Part shown: in pieces, positions 34,401 to 42,024 of the stretch | Layout: each line of letters starts with the position of its first letter | Position numbering within the stretch: the stretch's first letter is position 1 | Assembly: GCF_036588685.1 (NCBI RefSeq) | Contig: NC_086383.1 | Span: 49,248,448-49,312,447 of the forward strand | DNA: 64,000 nucleotides | Direction: 5' to 3' | Source of the DNA: Mytilus trossulus | Taxonomy: Eukaryota; Mollusca; Bivalvia; Mytilida; Mytilidae | The notes under the pieces: model-generated | The model's database searches: none | What the model was told of the DNA's origin: nothing | The model's input: only the letters and a program-made list of their open reading frames with translations | Program-made: the position numbers and the translations under genes

Positions 34401-36518
34401 TGTCGATTGGAAGTTAAGGGGGCTCGCGGGTCTAAATGATTTTTTTTATTTAATATAAGATTTGTCTATATTTTTCAATAAATGAACTTTATCTTATCCT
34501 TAATAGAAAATTGAAATAAAAAAATGGGGTCACCGCTCATTTGCGCTCACAATCTGTCGTTGAAAGAAGCATACATTTTTGTTAATTTTCTTTTTTTTTG
34601 TTGAACTAATAGGAGAAATAGCGGTAATATCGAAATAAAAAAAGAACTAAATTACAGAAATCGGTCGAATTTAACAATTATTTAGTTTATGTACAGCTTA
34701 TTCAAAAACAACAATAAAAAATATAGGTCACCGATGAGTTAAAAAAAATATTTCAATTTTAATGCCAAAAAAAAGGCATTTTTGAACCAAAGGGAGATAA
34801 TTTAGAGCGTTTTCAATGATATCGACATTTTAAAAGTCACCTGGGGTCAACACGAATTGATTTTTTGGAATAATTTTTGTACCATATTATAAAGTAACAA
34901 CTATTGAAGTTATTTAATAAAATTTGTAATGTAAAATAAAAGTTTTTTTTTCTGAAAATTTTATACCCGCGAGCCTCCTTAAATGTTCTTCACCTTTACC
35001 GGCCCCGTCAGTTCAGATGAATGCTTGTGACTGTATGAATGTGTTGAAATCAGAGTACAAAGTATATTAAGCTTGATTCGTTATGATAATAATGTTTTAG
35101 GTATTAGCATGAAGTACAATGTATGTAGGCCAATAAAAATGGACAGACAGTCTTTGAATTCTTTTATCTCTAATTCATTTCCCGAACTCTCACTTCACCC
35201 CTTTTTCTTTTTCTAACTATAGAAGATACCGTACATTTCTACTTCTTTCAATCTATGTTTTGTTTCTCTCCGTATGCGCTTAAAATGTTTGAAAAGAGAA
35301 CTTTTAAAAATGATGTTAATTTATTCAAGGTCTCAATTCAGCAAAGATTTTAAAACAAAGTATTACATAAACAGTTTGAAGCAGCTGAAGGACGCCTCCG
35401 GCTGCGGGAATTTCTCGCTACATTGAAGACCTGTTGGTGACCTTCTGCTGTTGTTTTTAATTTGGTCGGGTTGTTGTCTCTTTGACACATTCACCATTTC
35501 CATTCTCAATTTTAGTTATAATGTATTATTGTAAAATTTACTGTAATTGTAAATATTGGGCATATTGGTAATCATAATAACCAAATTTTAGTCTTTATTT
35601 AGAAAAAAAGTCATCATGAAAAGTCTGGCTTGAACAAAGGGGTCATTTCAATTTATATACTAGGTGGACATTACATTATTCAATGTGTTAACTTTCATGT
35701 AGTCTACTGACAAATCACAGGTTCGCCATAAAAAAAACCACGTTTGGTAAAAGATATAATAACCCATCATATAACTAAAATTAACCAAGTTAGTTCAAAA
35801 TTTGTTCTGTCTCTCCCGCGACAAACGTGCAAATACGGAAGCGTACAAATTGGGAAAAAGGGGGAGGGGGTATGTTAACAATGTTAGTTCCACTTTCTCT
35901 CTCTATCCCTTTCTTTCTGTGTTTCATACGATCGGAACAAGTATGAATTTGAGATGGATCATCAGGCATCTTGATATTGTCACGTTACAACAAAACTATT
36001 GCAAATGTCCATATACGACGGCTTTAACAAGCTGGTTATATTATAGTTATAAACATGACAATCTAGCTGACAAGTTAATGAGTTCGCGAATAATAGGCAT
36101 ATTCACGAATTCTCTCTCTATATATATTTTTTTATACACAAGTCACATTACCTGAAGATCTGCGGAAGCAGTGAAAGTACTAGTAAAAAAGTGATGCATT
36201 GAAACCGTTATTATCTTTTAATAATTTTCTTATATATATATGTCTATTGCATTCGTATCTCTACAAATCAATATATAGTTAATTCTTATGATGGGTTAGG
36301 CTTCAGATGCACATGTATAACACTTAAAAATTTAACATAACATTTCTTTTTGAATTATACAGGTATTATGAATAAAGATACTTCATGTGTAGCAAGTCAC
36401 AGTTAGTATAAAATACTTTATAATATCTTCATTTAAAAGTGAAGATTTATCTGAGAAGTTATAATATAATTTTACACCATAAGTGTTAAAAAGTGAAAAC
36501 TTTTCCTACCTCAGACAT
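7145..36518 (-). CDS. Large unrecognised gene, up to 15 phase-consistent exons, ~1,044 aa product
   Basis: Exons in transcript order: 36510-36518, 36152-36159, 33862-33923, 33088-33140 (these four tentative), 31623-32276, 22097-22196, 18904-20211, 17919-17966, 13948-14050, 13171-13249, 12131-12211, 10559-10612, 8623-8783, 8108-8254, 7145-7412. Every junction is GT..AG and joins in phase. The exons total 3,135 nt, a multiple of three; the eleven downstream exons alone total 3,003 nt. In the model, residues 1-44 are basic; 45-262 are a Lys/Ser-rich block with runs of Ser followed by DDE; 263-731 are acidic and presumably disordered. Residues 732-1044 have ordinary composition with motifs such as RAHFPFVWTSLEPYYN, PEEFRHSYVSRSTAVGLCDP and MRKAYFAYLQNTPGSRKAV. 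I do not recognise the family and propose no function. The C-terminal 300 residues are the part to search. The Lys/Ser block alone resembles splicing-factor low-complexity regions, so it could instead be a separate gene. Confidence 0.7.
8108..8254 (-). CDS. Internal exon of the large minus-strand gene
   Basis: The acceptor ATATGCAG and donor TTTAG|GTATTG bound 147 nt. It reads QKKEKDAKEKDKKDKKGS, a lysine-rich linker, then RLPKFPVVPFHAGKENATMR and FPYQDIPKFR. Phase in is 2 and out is 2, both matching the neighbours. If the donor were ignored the frame would stop at TGA three bases later. Confidence 0.8.
8391..8585. mobile_element. Small MITE-like element with imperfect inverted ends
   Basis: The left end cccctcatcggggtg and right end acccaatgaggagg are imperfect inverted copies. 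The interior is AT-rich, with repeated ataatcaaaat-like words and no coding. It lies in the intron between 8,254 and 8,623. Confidence 0.5.
8623..8783 (-). CDS. Internal exon of the large minus-strand gene
   Basis: After TTTTCAG it reads PEEFRHSYVSRSTAVGLCDP, WVDLEMDNTILPKIGSAQRT and STRGTTHSPERTKE. The donor is GA|GTGAGT. It enters in phase 0 and leaves in phase 2; the two leftover bases GA plus the first A of the next exon make Glu. This is among the exons most likely to be conserved. Confidence 0.8.
8932..9136. mobile_element. MITE with ctgtaaat inverted ends
   Basis: The left end ctgtaaatcagaaattattg and right end caaggatttttgaatttacag form imperfect terminal inverted repeats; TA follows the right end. 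The interior is AT-rich with several gcaataat words. The end type resembles that of 63,261-63,585 (ctgt..acag), suggesting a related Tc1/mariner-type mobiliser. Confidence 0.55.
9740..9865 (-). repeat. Dispersed family R3 fragment
   Basis: It contains accaggattataatttagta, acgcgcgtttcgtctacata and agactcatcagtgacgctca, shared with copies near 38.87, 42.4, 45.5, 56.5 and 56.9 kb. It is intronic in the large gene. Confidence 0.75.
9866..10558. other. Intron sequence, nothing recognised
   Basis: This AT-rich part of the intron between exons 8623-8783 and 10559-10612 shows no exon-like frame or repeat structure. Confidence 0.4.
10559..10612 (-). CDS. Internal 54-nt exon of the large minus-strand gene
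   Basis: It has acceptor CATTTTAG and donor ACT|GTAAGA. It reads NADERQQAPVMRSRTIST in phase 0 to 0, linking the exons on either side without a stop. Confidence 0.7.
10613..12130. other. Intron of the large minus-strand gene
   Basis: AT-rich, with several short frames that lack coding character. No terminal inverted repeats or tandem repeats were recognised. Confidence 0.4.
12131..12211 (-). CDS. Internal 81-nt exon of the large minus-strand gene
   Basis: It reads SVDDQESKTPEPVETPRSPR then TKKRNKV, phase 0 to 0, with donor GTA|GTAAGA. The acceptor (CATTAAATAG) has a weak pyrimidine tract. Pro/Ser/Thr and basic residues suggest a flexible linker. Confidence 0.65.
12212..13170. other. Intron of the large minus-strand gene
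   Basis: AT-rich with no recognised features. Confidence 0.4.
13171..13249 (-). CDS. Internal 79-nt exon of the large minus-strand gene
   Basis: Acceptor TTTTTGTAG and consensus donor TTG|GTAAGT bound RAHFPFVWTSLEPYYNTS then TAAFLIDL. It enters in phase 2 (CA plus A gives Gln) and leaves in phase 0. The density of aromatic residues points to a structured, probably conserved segment. Confidence 0.8.
13948..14050 (-). CDS. Internal 103-nt exon of the large minus-strand gene
   Basis: Acceptor CTTTTCAG and donor ACA|GTAAGT bound SQSGKQKKEYKTEELRRLQE then VLKKDKSHIRKPR. The middle is predicted helical and highly charged. It enters in phase 1 and leaves in phase 2, both consistent with the neighbours. 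Confidence 0.8.
14051..17918. other. Large intron, no recognised content
   Basis: About 3.9 kb of AT-rich sequence. Short frames on both strands (for example 16,242-16,460 and 16,961-17,143) have no coding character or splice support, and no tandem array or clear inverted termini were found. Confidence 0.4.
17919..17966 (-). CDS. Internal 48-nt exon of the large minus-strand gene
   Basis: It reads (G)RKKDNQQKKPEESAE(A), with acceptor AAACAG and donor AAG|GTAGGG. It enters and leaves in phase 1, completing a Gly codon with the acidic exon and an Ala codon with the exon at 13948-14050. A nearer acceptor (CAACAG) would give a 25-nt version only if the preceding exon ended in another phase, so the longer one is preferred. 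Confidence 0.65.
18205..18356. mobile_element. Short foldback/MITE-like element
   Basis: The left end attcataaaactacttgatt and right end aattgagtagttttataaat are imperfect inverted copies of about 23 bp around a 100-bp centre. It is intronic. Confidence 0.5.
18904..20211 (-). CDS. Large acidic exon of the large minus-strand gene
   Basis: This 1,308-nt exon codes for about 435 residues dominated by Asp, Glu, Asn, Ser and Lys, for example GGNSKTENENEIKQATDTKD near its start and HYDSDDDDEIKNLSHKTDDE in the middle. It becomes basic at the end (KPQENKYRGTPSPRQQTYKQ, then DGRRCFSRG). It is almost certainly disordered, with possible calcium- or protein-binding by charge. The donor AG|GTGAAT at 18,903 removes the apparent C-terminus that would run to 18,860. 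TTCAG at 20,212-20,216 serves as acceptor and joins in phase with 22097-22196. The in-frame ATG at 20,221 could be an alternative start from an internal promoter, because the acceptor has a poor pyrimidine tract. Confidence 0.75.
20217..22096. other. Intron with no strong features
   Basis: AT-rich. A 23-bp partial duplication containing catttgatttcaa occurs near 20,643-20,685. No convincing exon was found. Confidence 0.4.
22097..22196 (-). CDS. Internal 100-nt exon of the large minus-strand gene
   Basis: Acceptor TTTTTCAG and strong donor ACAG|GTGAGT bound TDVKVPSSEETGGEVKTDAG then ESKGRGHEDDSDT. It enters in phase 0 and leaves in phase 1; the leftover G plus CT of the acidic exon makes Ala. 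GC content is visibly higher than in the flanks, supporting a real exon. Confidence 0.8.
22800..23095. repeat. 22-bp minisatellite interrupted by a family R1 copy
   Basis: Units of the type atactttcaacaaacataca occur at about 22,805-22,868 and again at 23,043-23,095. An R1 copy (22,868-23,042) containing gttgtctcattggcactcac sits between them. Units next to the insertion are more alike than those further away. Confidence 0.7.
26420..26475 (+). repeat. Fragment of dispersed family R1
   Basis: Only the tail with gaactgtctcatttgcactc, ataccacatctcc and ttatatctatag is present. Confidence 0.6.
27358..28812. repeat. 40-bp minisatellite, about 30 units, interrupted by family R1
   Basis: The consensus unit holds gtcaatcacagctatattgt and agtttgtttaagcgatgagg, period 40 bp. 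About seven units lie left and about 24 right of an R1 copy at 27,641-27,832. Unit divergence is moderate. A block of about 120 bp (27,396-27,518) is repeated almost exactly on the other side of the insertion (27,839-27,961). Another local duplication of about 80 bp occurs near 28,330-28,480. Confidence 0.9.
27641..27832 (-). mobile_element. Family R1 copy inserted in the 40-bp minisatellite
   Basis: This is the reverse orientation of the copy at 22,868-23,042 and nearly identical to it (gtgccaatgagacaactctc, ttaaagtacggccttcaaca, caacaagctataaagggccc). It is non-coding. It begins in the tatagatatagg context. Confidence 0.7.
28975..29165 (+). repeat. Dispersed family R2 fragment
   Basis: It contains tatgatgtccattatcactg, ggggccagctgaaggacacc and caccatttcctttctcaatt, very close to 1,816-1,990. 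Confidence 0.75.
30890..31025 (+). repeat. Diverged family R2 fragment
   Basis: A decayed version of the R2 3' part: ttgataacccattggtggtt, ttgttgtctctttgacg and ccgtttctattctcactg. Confidence 0.5.
31337..31445. repeat. Three-copy 38-39 bp tandem repeat
   Basis: The word ttgcaaagca recurs at 31,337, 31,375 and 31,414, each followed by a tagaaagcaactagtcaaatg-like segment. It lies just 3' of the Lys/Ser exon and was read through by the unspliced frame. Confidence 0.65.
31623..32276 (-). CDS. Lys/Ser-rich repetitive exon, probably of the large minus-strand gene
   Basis: This 654-nt exon (phase 0 to 0; acceptor CTCTTATAG, donor AAG|GTAGAC) begins KKEKGGRRARSRSRSSSLSS. It then repeats a module of about 60 residues three times: a lysine-rich helix (for example KKDKKAMKNKQKENDRKQ), a basic KKRERKRSRS segment, a run of 9-14 Ser, then DDE. 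Such RS/KS-type regions are typical of disordered nuclear proteins, and the Ser runs next to acidic residues are casein-kinase-like sites; both points are general knowledge. At DNA level the modules are about 180 bp apart, so internal duplication made it. Joining to TDVK.. at 22,196 is in phase. The antisense frame is also open but is a Phe/Ser-rich shadow. Confidence 0.7.
32576..32927. mobile_element. MITE-like element, possibly hAT-type
   Basis: Inverted ends are aggggtcggatttaa at 32,587 and cgacccct ending at 32,927. The interior is a palindrome-like set of ctggtccg / cggaccag words. The 8-bp word ACTCACAA flanks it at 32,568-32,575 and 32,928-32,935. That is the target-site size of hAT elements, but the left copy lies 11 bp outside the inverted end. 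Confidence 0.5.
33088..33140 (-). CDS. Tentative 53-nt exon linking N-terminal exons to the Lys/Ser exon
   Basis: Acceptor GAATGTACAG and donor TAC|GTAAAA bound 53 nt. The open reading (I)LILDKIKCPLRTLPSYY enters in phase 1 and leaves in phase 0. That is exactly what is needed between 33862-33923 and 31623-32276. Short length and AT-rich context make a chance fit possible. Confidence 0.3.
33862..33923 (-). CDS. Tentative N-terminal exon of the large minus-strand gene
   Basis: The frame reads KTTRRGILMEQERLTLPEHI between acceptor GTTCCAAG and a weak donor AA|GTTAAT. The composition and helix-like MEQERLTLPEH motif look protein-like and unlike the AT-rich flanks. It enters in phase 2, matching the 8-nt exon upstream. 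Confidence 0.45.
34418..34978. mobile_element. 561-bp MITE with TTAA target sites (piggyBac-like)
   Basis: Terminal inverted repeats gggggctcgcgggt and acccgcgagcctcc are flanked on both sides by TTAA (34,414-34,417 and 34,979-34,982). The interior is AT-rich and non-coding. The TTAA duplication is the mark of the piggyBac superfamily, so a piggyBac-type transposase probably moved it. Confidence 0.75.
35378..35515 (+). repeat. Dispersed family R2 fragment
   Basis: It has cagctgaaggacgcctccgg, tcgctacattgaagacctgt and ttgttgtctctttgacacat, close to 55,240-55,370. Confidence 0.75.
36152..36159 (-). CDS. Candidate 8-nt microexon of the large minus-strand gene
   Basis: A good acceptor (CACTGCTTCCGCAG) is followed by ATCTTCAG and a good donor (GTAATG). 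Phase 0 in and 2 out give Ile-Phe and the first two bases of Arg. This joins Met-Ser-Glu at 36,510-36,518 to the exon at 33,862-33,923 without a break. Confidence 0.35.
36510..36518 (-). CDS. Candidate start exon: Met-Ser-Glu, then donor
   Basis: ATGTCTGAG is followed directly by GTAGGA. A TATTTATA box on the - strand at 36,650-36,657 lies about 130 nt upstream and would suit a start site near 36,620. An alternative initial exon ends at 36,803-36,808 with ATGCAG|GTAAGT, a stronger donor, but it ends in phase 0 with only Met-Gln. Confidence 0.35.
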
Positions 36519-36649
36519 TATTCCAACATTTAATCACTCGTTAGCCGTTTTTATATTTCACAGTTGCTCAATTTACAATTAAAATCATAACACACCGTCC
36601 ACTGCTCAAAGCGTCATGTTGTCTTGGCGACACTGCCGGTGCGACTATG

Positions 36650-36657
36650 TATAAATA
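36650..36657 (-). promoter_or_regulatory. Candidate TATA box for the large minus-strand gene
   Basis: TATTTATA on the - strand (TATAAATA on the +) sits in a locally GC-richer 120-bp stretch just upstream of the candidate first exon. Single-motif evidence only. Confidence 0.25.
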
Positions 36658-37299
36658 CTCCGGAACAATTAAGGCATTTAAACATATTGATTTTGAAGGC
36701 CTGTTAAAGAACGTCTTTATGAAATTATTAAAAAAGATTGTATCATATTTATATTTTAAATGAATTAAATGCCTTTACTAGATTAGCATTTGCACTTACC
36801 TGCATTTGATCAATTTCGCGGATTATAAAAAGGTGAACTGCCGAGTCTCATCTATTCAAATATGATATGGAGAATCAAATCTGTTGTATAGAGAAAAGAA
36901 TTTACCTTGATTTTTATTACATAATTTAAATGAGAAAAGAGAATCTAATGATTGTACCGTAATCTTTCTTTGTTGGAAATTCTAAAATGTAATCGATGAT
37001 ATATACATACAGATTAACGATCAATTCTACCGGCAAAGTTTTGCAGATTTGTCAACTCATTGTATTTTGTTTTAAAGATTTCTCACTGACGGATTTATGT
37101 CTTTTCTTTATTAAAAAAAAGCAAATAATTATGTTAACAAATAAAATTAAACCAGAGAAAAAAAACACGTACATTTATGAGAAAAAGAATGATAAGAAAA
37201 AATCGACTAAAGATGCAAGAACATGTAAAGCTGTATATAAAGGAAAATTGCAGGGCAAGAGAAAACTGACCTTATCGGAGAGGTGACATTTGAATTGAG

Positions 37300-37435
37300 G
37301 TACAAAATACACATATGTATAAACTCAGATGGAAAATGAAAGGTTGATCTAGCGAGAAAACTCAAGACAGCCGGGTAACCGCTTGGATTCAAACTGTCTT
37401 TCTACAGACTGTTGCCGTGTTAGCTAGCACAAAAA
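37300..37435 (-). repeat. Possible tRNA-derived SINE remnant
   Basis: On the - strand TAGCTAACACGG resembles an RNA polymerase III A box, and 32 nt later GTTTGAATCC resembles a B box. The spacing is shorter than in a true tRNA and no cloverleaf closes. Confidence 0.35.
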
Positions 37436-37465
37436 TTACAAATCTGGTCTGGTAAAAAGCAGGGT

Positions 37466-37690
37466 TAATATAAAAAGAAGATGTGAAATGAGACAACTCT
37501 TCATAAGAGACCAAATGACACAGACATAAACAACTATACTATAGAGTTCGCCGTACGGACTTCATAATTAGCAAAGTCCATACCGCATAGTAATTATGAA
37601 AGGCCATTAAATGACAAATGTAAAACAATTCAAACGAGAAAATAAATGACCTAATATGTACAAAATAATGAACGAAGAATTTCATTTGAC
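37466..37690 (-). repeat. Dispersed family R1 copy
   Basis: aatgagacaactcttcataa, gagaccaaatgacacagac, cgccgtacggacttc and gtaaaacaattcaaacgaga match copies at 40,080 and 45,835. Confidence 0.75.
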
Positions 37691-38640
37691 TAGTCCTCAA
37701 TATGCATGAAATATTTGCCACTGTAATGTTGACTAACTTCACTGTATCAGAAAATACGAAGACAATTTGCAATATGAATACACATTAGTGTGTTTACTGC
37801 AGGAAGTTCACGTTACTGTAGTTCGCACTTAGCACCCCTCTTCCTGTCAGATGTTCATACAACTATTACTTAAAGTATTTTAATTTGTCATATCACCGCT
37901 CTTTGGTATATATGTTTACAAATAATTCGAAAAACGCCTCATGGAAACCCCTAAGATTTCATTAACCAAAGGTACATACAGCTGAAATATTTTAAGGTAA
38001 GTAATCACACGTTTTATTTCTATATAAAACTTGCACGATTTTGTTAAAGTGTTAAAAACAACCCATTTCTTTTTATAATTATTGTTCATTTCTAATTTTG
38101 AGTTGTCGTTCGTTTGTTGTTTCCATGTACACATATACTGGTAGGCTAGTTTATACGATCTTATACTTGGAGTCAGGACAAACAATATAAACACAGAATA
38201 CTGAAATGCGCGGTATTTACATGTAGTAGAATCGTATTATAACCATTATTACTAGAATGTTTATATAACGTTTTATTTAGCTGCATATTGAATCAAACGT
38301 ATAATATTTACATGAATAAAAGTCTATAAATAGTTTATAGATTTATCCGTCCGGTGAATGGTAAAGCAATATTTTCAAGTTCTCCGAATTACCGACAGTC
38401 TGTGTAATAAAAAAAAAATCAGCTCTCCCATGACACAATTTGCGAGTATGGTCTTGAGAAATAATAACAAGCCAACAGTTGTATACATCTGTTCGAAATT
38501 CATAAATTTATAGAGAAAAAACAAATCCGAGTTACAAACTAAAACTGAGGGAAGCGCATCAAATATAAGAGAACTATGACACAACAAATACAACAGTTAA
38601 AATGTAACACACTCAGAAACGAACTATAACAATGACCATT
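37691..38640. other. Intergenic stretch without recognised genes
   Basis: AT-rich. The short repeat word gaaatatttgccactg is present near 37,707. Frames on both strands are short and lack splice support. Confidence 0.4.
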
Positions 38641-39000
38641 TCCCTCAATTGGTACAGGGCATTTTAAGATCAAAATGAGGGTTAAACCTGGTTTTGTGGC
38701 ATGTCAAACCTCCCACTTTAATGGCAATGTTAATTATATCATTTAAATGACAATATTACATGACAGGACTGCAAAACAATGGGAGAAAATAAAGGACACA
38801 GAAACAAACGATATCATAATAACAAATAACAGGTACTTGGTTAAAAATTTGATACGCCAGACGCGCGCCACGTCCACACAAGACCAACTAACGACGCCAA
38901 GATGAAAAATGTTTGAAAGTCAAAACACGTAGAAAGTTGAAAAGTTCTGAGGACCAATAGTTTCAAAAAGTTGTGACCAAACCTTGATGATAGTCCGTCG
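38640..39000. repeat. Dispersed repeat fragments, including family R3
   Basis: 38,640-38,780 (ttggtacagggcattttaag and following) resembles the segment just upstream of 41,500. 38,850-38,960 is an R3 copy with cgccagacgcgcgccacgtc. Confidence 0.55.
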
Positions 39001-39679
39001 GAAAGGGACGATAAATGGCTGACCTGTGTTAAGAGAGAGAGCAATTATCTTGCATGTAAAAGACCCCGTTGTAGATTTCGAGAAAGAGTAGGCTAATGCC
39101 GCTACAAGGCAGTATTCGCACCCGGAAAGTGGAAAGGGATTAATATAAGTTGTAATAGCTAGTTTCCCAATCCAATAAACATACAAAATTACCATAAAAC
39201 ATTTGCATAATTGATAGAAATACTTTTTTTTCAATTTAGAATTTTATGATTTACTTAAACACTTTCTGAAATAAAACAAAATGCTTTAAAAATGTGAACC
39301 GCAAACTTAAAATATTGTCAATAATGGTATATCATTTTGCAGCAATTTATATTATAGATGTTATTTAGTGGCTGTTGAGATAAACGTAGGATGCTCTCAG
39401 AGTATGATAATAGAACATAGACAATGGTAAGTGAAGAAATTCATATCTCCTAACAAAAATGTTAAACAGCTTAGTCAGATACTTCTCCACGATGAAAGGT
39501 TGTTCTTCAGAGTCATAGATAAAAAATTCCATATTAAAACCTCAAATTTCTTTTACATAATTAGAGATTTGTTGGTGTGGTTATCAATTTCATTACACTT
39601 TTCCACAGAAAAAAATGAATATGTCTCTCTCTTATCGTGTTTATTGACAGAAAATTGTATGAGAAAATAATTGTTGTTT

Positions 39680-40070
39680 GCTTAACTTCTGGTGCCAATT
39701 GATTACATGCAAATTAAAAATCAGGAAATTAACAGATCAACTAAACATCCAGTGGCATGTTTGTTTGGTCAGCTCTAATCATGCTAATTATGTGGAAGGG
39801 GTAAACTTAAGGCTTCCAGTGGATGAGGATAATGGATGGCTGTTGAACATCCAGTGTCAAATTAAATGCATATTCAGGACAAAAACTAAAGTCTTGTTAA
39901 TAAACCATTGCATGCTAAGCAGACGTTCTGAACCGGATGTTTAACATGCTAGTTCATAAAATAACATATTGTATGAAATCATGTCACCCTACTCGTACAC
40001 ATTATTTTGACCCCTAGCCGACAAGTTTTTGCTACATGTACAACTCATTAATACCGCATGATAAGCGTTG
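39680..40070 (+). repeat. Probable dispersed repeat (ccagtggc / gaccoding-free type)
   Basis: It contains aacatccagtggcatg and ttgacccctagccgacaagt, with a repeated catccagtg word. I recall similar sequence as common in bivalve genomes, but no second full copy lies in this window. The 88-codon frame at 39,678-39,944 is probably not a gene. Confidence 0.35.
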
Positions 40071-40079
40071 AAACAATAC

Positions 40080-40215
40080 ATATAAAAAAGAAGTTCTGGT
40101 ATGATTGCCAATGAGACAACTCTCCACAAGAGACCAAAATATCACAGAAATTAACAACTATAGGTCACCGTACGGACTTCAAAAATGAGCAAAACCCATA
40201 CCTATTTGCTCCTGT
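40080..40215 (-). repeat. Dispersed family R1 copy
   Basis: gattgccaatgagacaactc, aagagaccaaaat, ataggtcaccgtacggactt and caaaacccatacc are shared with other R1 copies. Confidence 0.75.
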
Positions 40216-40489
40216 CTAGGATCTGGTGCTGACATTCGAAGCGTTCACGCTGAAACAAAATAACCTATGTCGTTTTTATATATTGAACGGTAATTAATGT
40301 CAGTTTCCAATATTTGATAAGTAACTACTGAATAAGTATTTAAAAATATAGTTAAATGGTCAAGATTCTTATTAATGAGATAACAGATGTCAAGGGATAT
40401 AAAAGTTTAATTGAGGATGAACAATGCCATGGTCAAAAGTTAAACGATGCATCAACTATTTTATATTTGCAATAAATTCATGAACTAGG

Positions 40490-41275
40490 GGCTCTAAAGA
40501 CCCTGCGTCTCTCACCTTGGTCTATGTGAATATTAAACGAAGGACACAGATGGATTCATGAAAAAAATGTCTTTTGGTGGTAGTGATGTGTTTGTACATC
40601 TTACTTTACTGAAAATTATTGCTGCTTACAATTATCTTTATCTATAATGAACTTGGCCCAGTAGTTTCAGAGCAGAAGATTTTTGTGAAAGATTACTAAG
40701 TTTTACGAAAAATGGTTATTAAACATTTACTATAAAGGGCAATAACTCCTAAAGTGGTCAACTTACCATTTCGGTCATTTTGACTTATTTGTAACTCTTA
40801 CTTTGCTGATCATTATTGATGTTTACAGTTTATCTCTATCTTAATATTCAAGATAATAACCAAAAACCGCAAAATTTCTTTAAAATTATCAATTCAGACG
40901 CAGCAACCCAACAACGTATTGTCCGATTCATCTGAAATTTTTAGGGCAGATAGATCTTGACCTGATAAACAGTTTTACGCAGTCAGATTTGCTCTAAATG
41001 ATTTGGTTTTTGAGTTATTAGCCAAAAACTGCATTTTACACATATGTTCTATTTTTAGCCGTTGCGGCTATATTGGTTGGTTTGCCGGGTCACGCCACAC
41101 ATTTTTTTAAACTAGATACCCCAATGATGATTGTGGCCAAGTTTGGTTTTTAGCCCAGTAGTTCAGAGAAGAAGAATTTGTAAAAGTTAACAACGACGGA
41201 CGACGGCCGACGGACGCCGGACGCCAAATGATGAGAAAAGCTCACTTGACCCTTCTGGCCTGGTGATCATGAACT
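40490..41275. repeat. Long dispersed repeat, bivalve type, non-coding
   Basis: It begins with gctctaaagaccctgcgtct and ctcaccttggtc, and ends with gacggacgacggccgacgg, aaaagctcacttgacccttc and tggcctggtgatc. The paired ctcacc / ctcactt ends and the gacgga run resemble a repeat I know as widespread in bivalves; no second copy is in the window. Confidence 0.55.
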
Positions 41276-41703
41276 AAACACAGAATGACATCTATCTCAG
41301 ACGTTCAACACTAATTAATGTCAACAACGCAAGAACGTTGTTATGCAATGTTTTGAATTAAATTATAAAAAACAAAATCACAAAAGTACTGAACTCCGAG
41401 GAAAATTCAAAACGGAAAGTCACTATAATCAAATGGCAAATTCCAATAGTAAAATATATCAAACGAATGGACAACAATTGTCACATTCCTGACTTGGTAC
41501 AGGCATTTTCAAATGTAGTAAATGGTGGTTTAAATGCTACATTTCCCACTTGTATGACAGTCGCATCAATTTTCGTTATTTTTACAATGATGCGTGAAAA
41601 AACAGACATAATCGGTAAAATTGTGTTACAATTTCAAAACAAACAAATATTTACAAAAAAAAAACCCGGATTCATAATAGATCATGAAATATTTCTATTT
41701 CAG

Positions 41704-42018
41704 TCTTATATCGAAGCAAAGTCAGGGCATTGGATTGGTTATTACATGCAGTATAGCGATAGACACGCGTTTTCCATTAATCTCCAGTTCGAGGCTGATT
41801 CAGTTGACGGAAGTGGAGATGACGAAATCGGAACATTCTCGATCAAAGGAAAGTTTGATCCAATAACTGGAAAAATAGATTTTGTAAAACGCTATCATGG
41901 TGCTCATGGTGTAAACTATTCCGGTTTCGTGTCAGGGGATGGGTTTAGTATGAAAGGAAAGTATGATGTAAGCGGCTTTGGGGATGATTTCCACATGTCA
42001 GTTAATACTTGGTGGTAA
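41704..42018 (+). CDS. Terminal exon of a small Gly/Asp/aromatic-rich, probably beta-rich protein
   Basis: After acceptor ATTTCTATTTCAG the frame reads SYIEAKSGHWIGYYMQYSDR, then DGSGDDEIGTFSIKGKFDP, KIDFVKRYHGAHGVNYSG, and ends HMSVNTWW with TAA at 42,016. Short alternating hydrophobic strands separated by Gly/Asp turns (W.GYY, G.GDDE.G.F.I.G, K.YHG.H.V.Y.G) suggest an antiparallel beta barrel. I cannot name the family. The open frame extends back to an ATG at 41,467, but that part (LVQAFSNVVNGGLNATFP and so on) coincides with a dispersed repeat also seen at 38,640-38,780. Upstream exons were not found. Confidence 0.6.
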   Translation, partial: SYIEAKSGHWIGYYMQYSDRHAFSINLQFEADSVDGSGDDEIGTFSIKGKFDPITGKIDFVKRYHGAHGVNYSGFVSGDGFSMKGKYDVSGFGDDFHMSVNTWW

Positions 42019-42024
42019 CTTCGT

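Noticed and set aside
37385..37425. A/B box-like motifs considered as a tRNA gene
   Set aside because: Box spacing is too short and no acceptor or anticodon stems pair; at best a SINE remnant.
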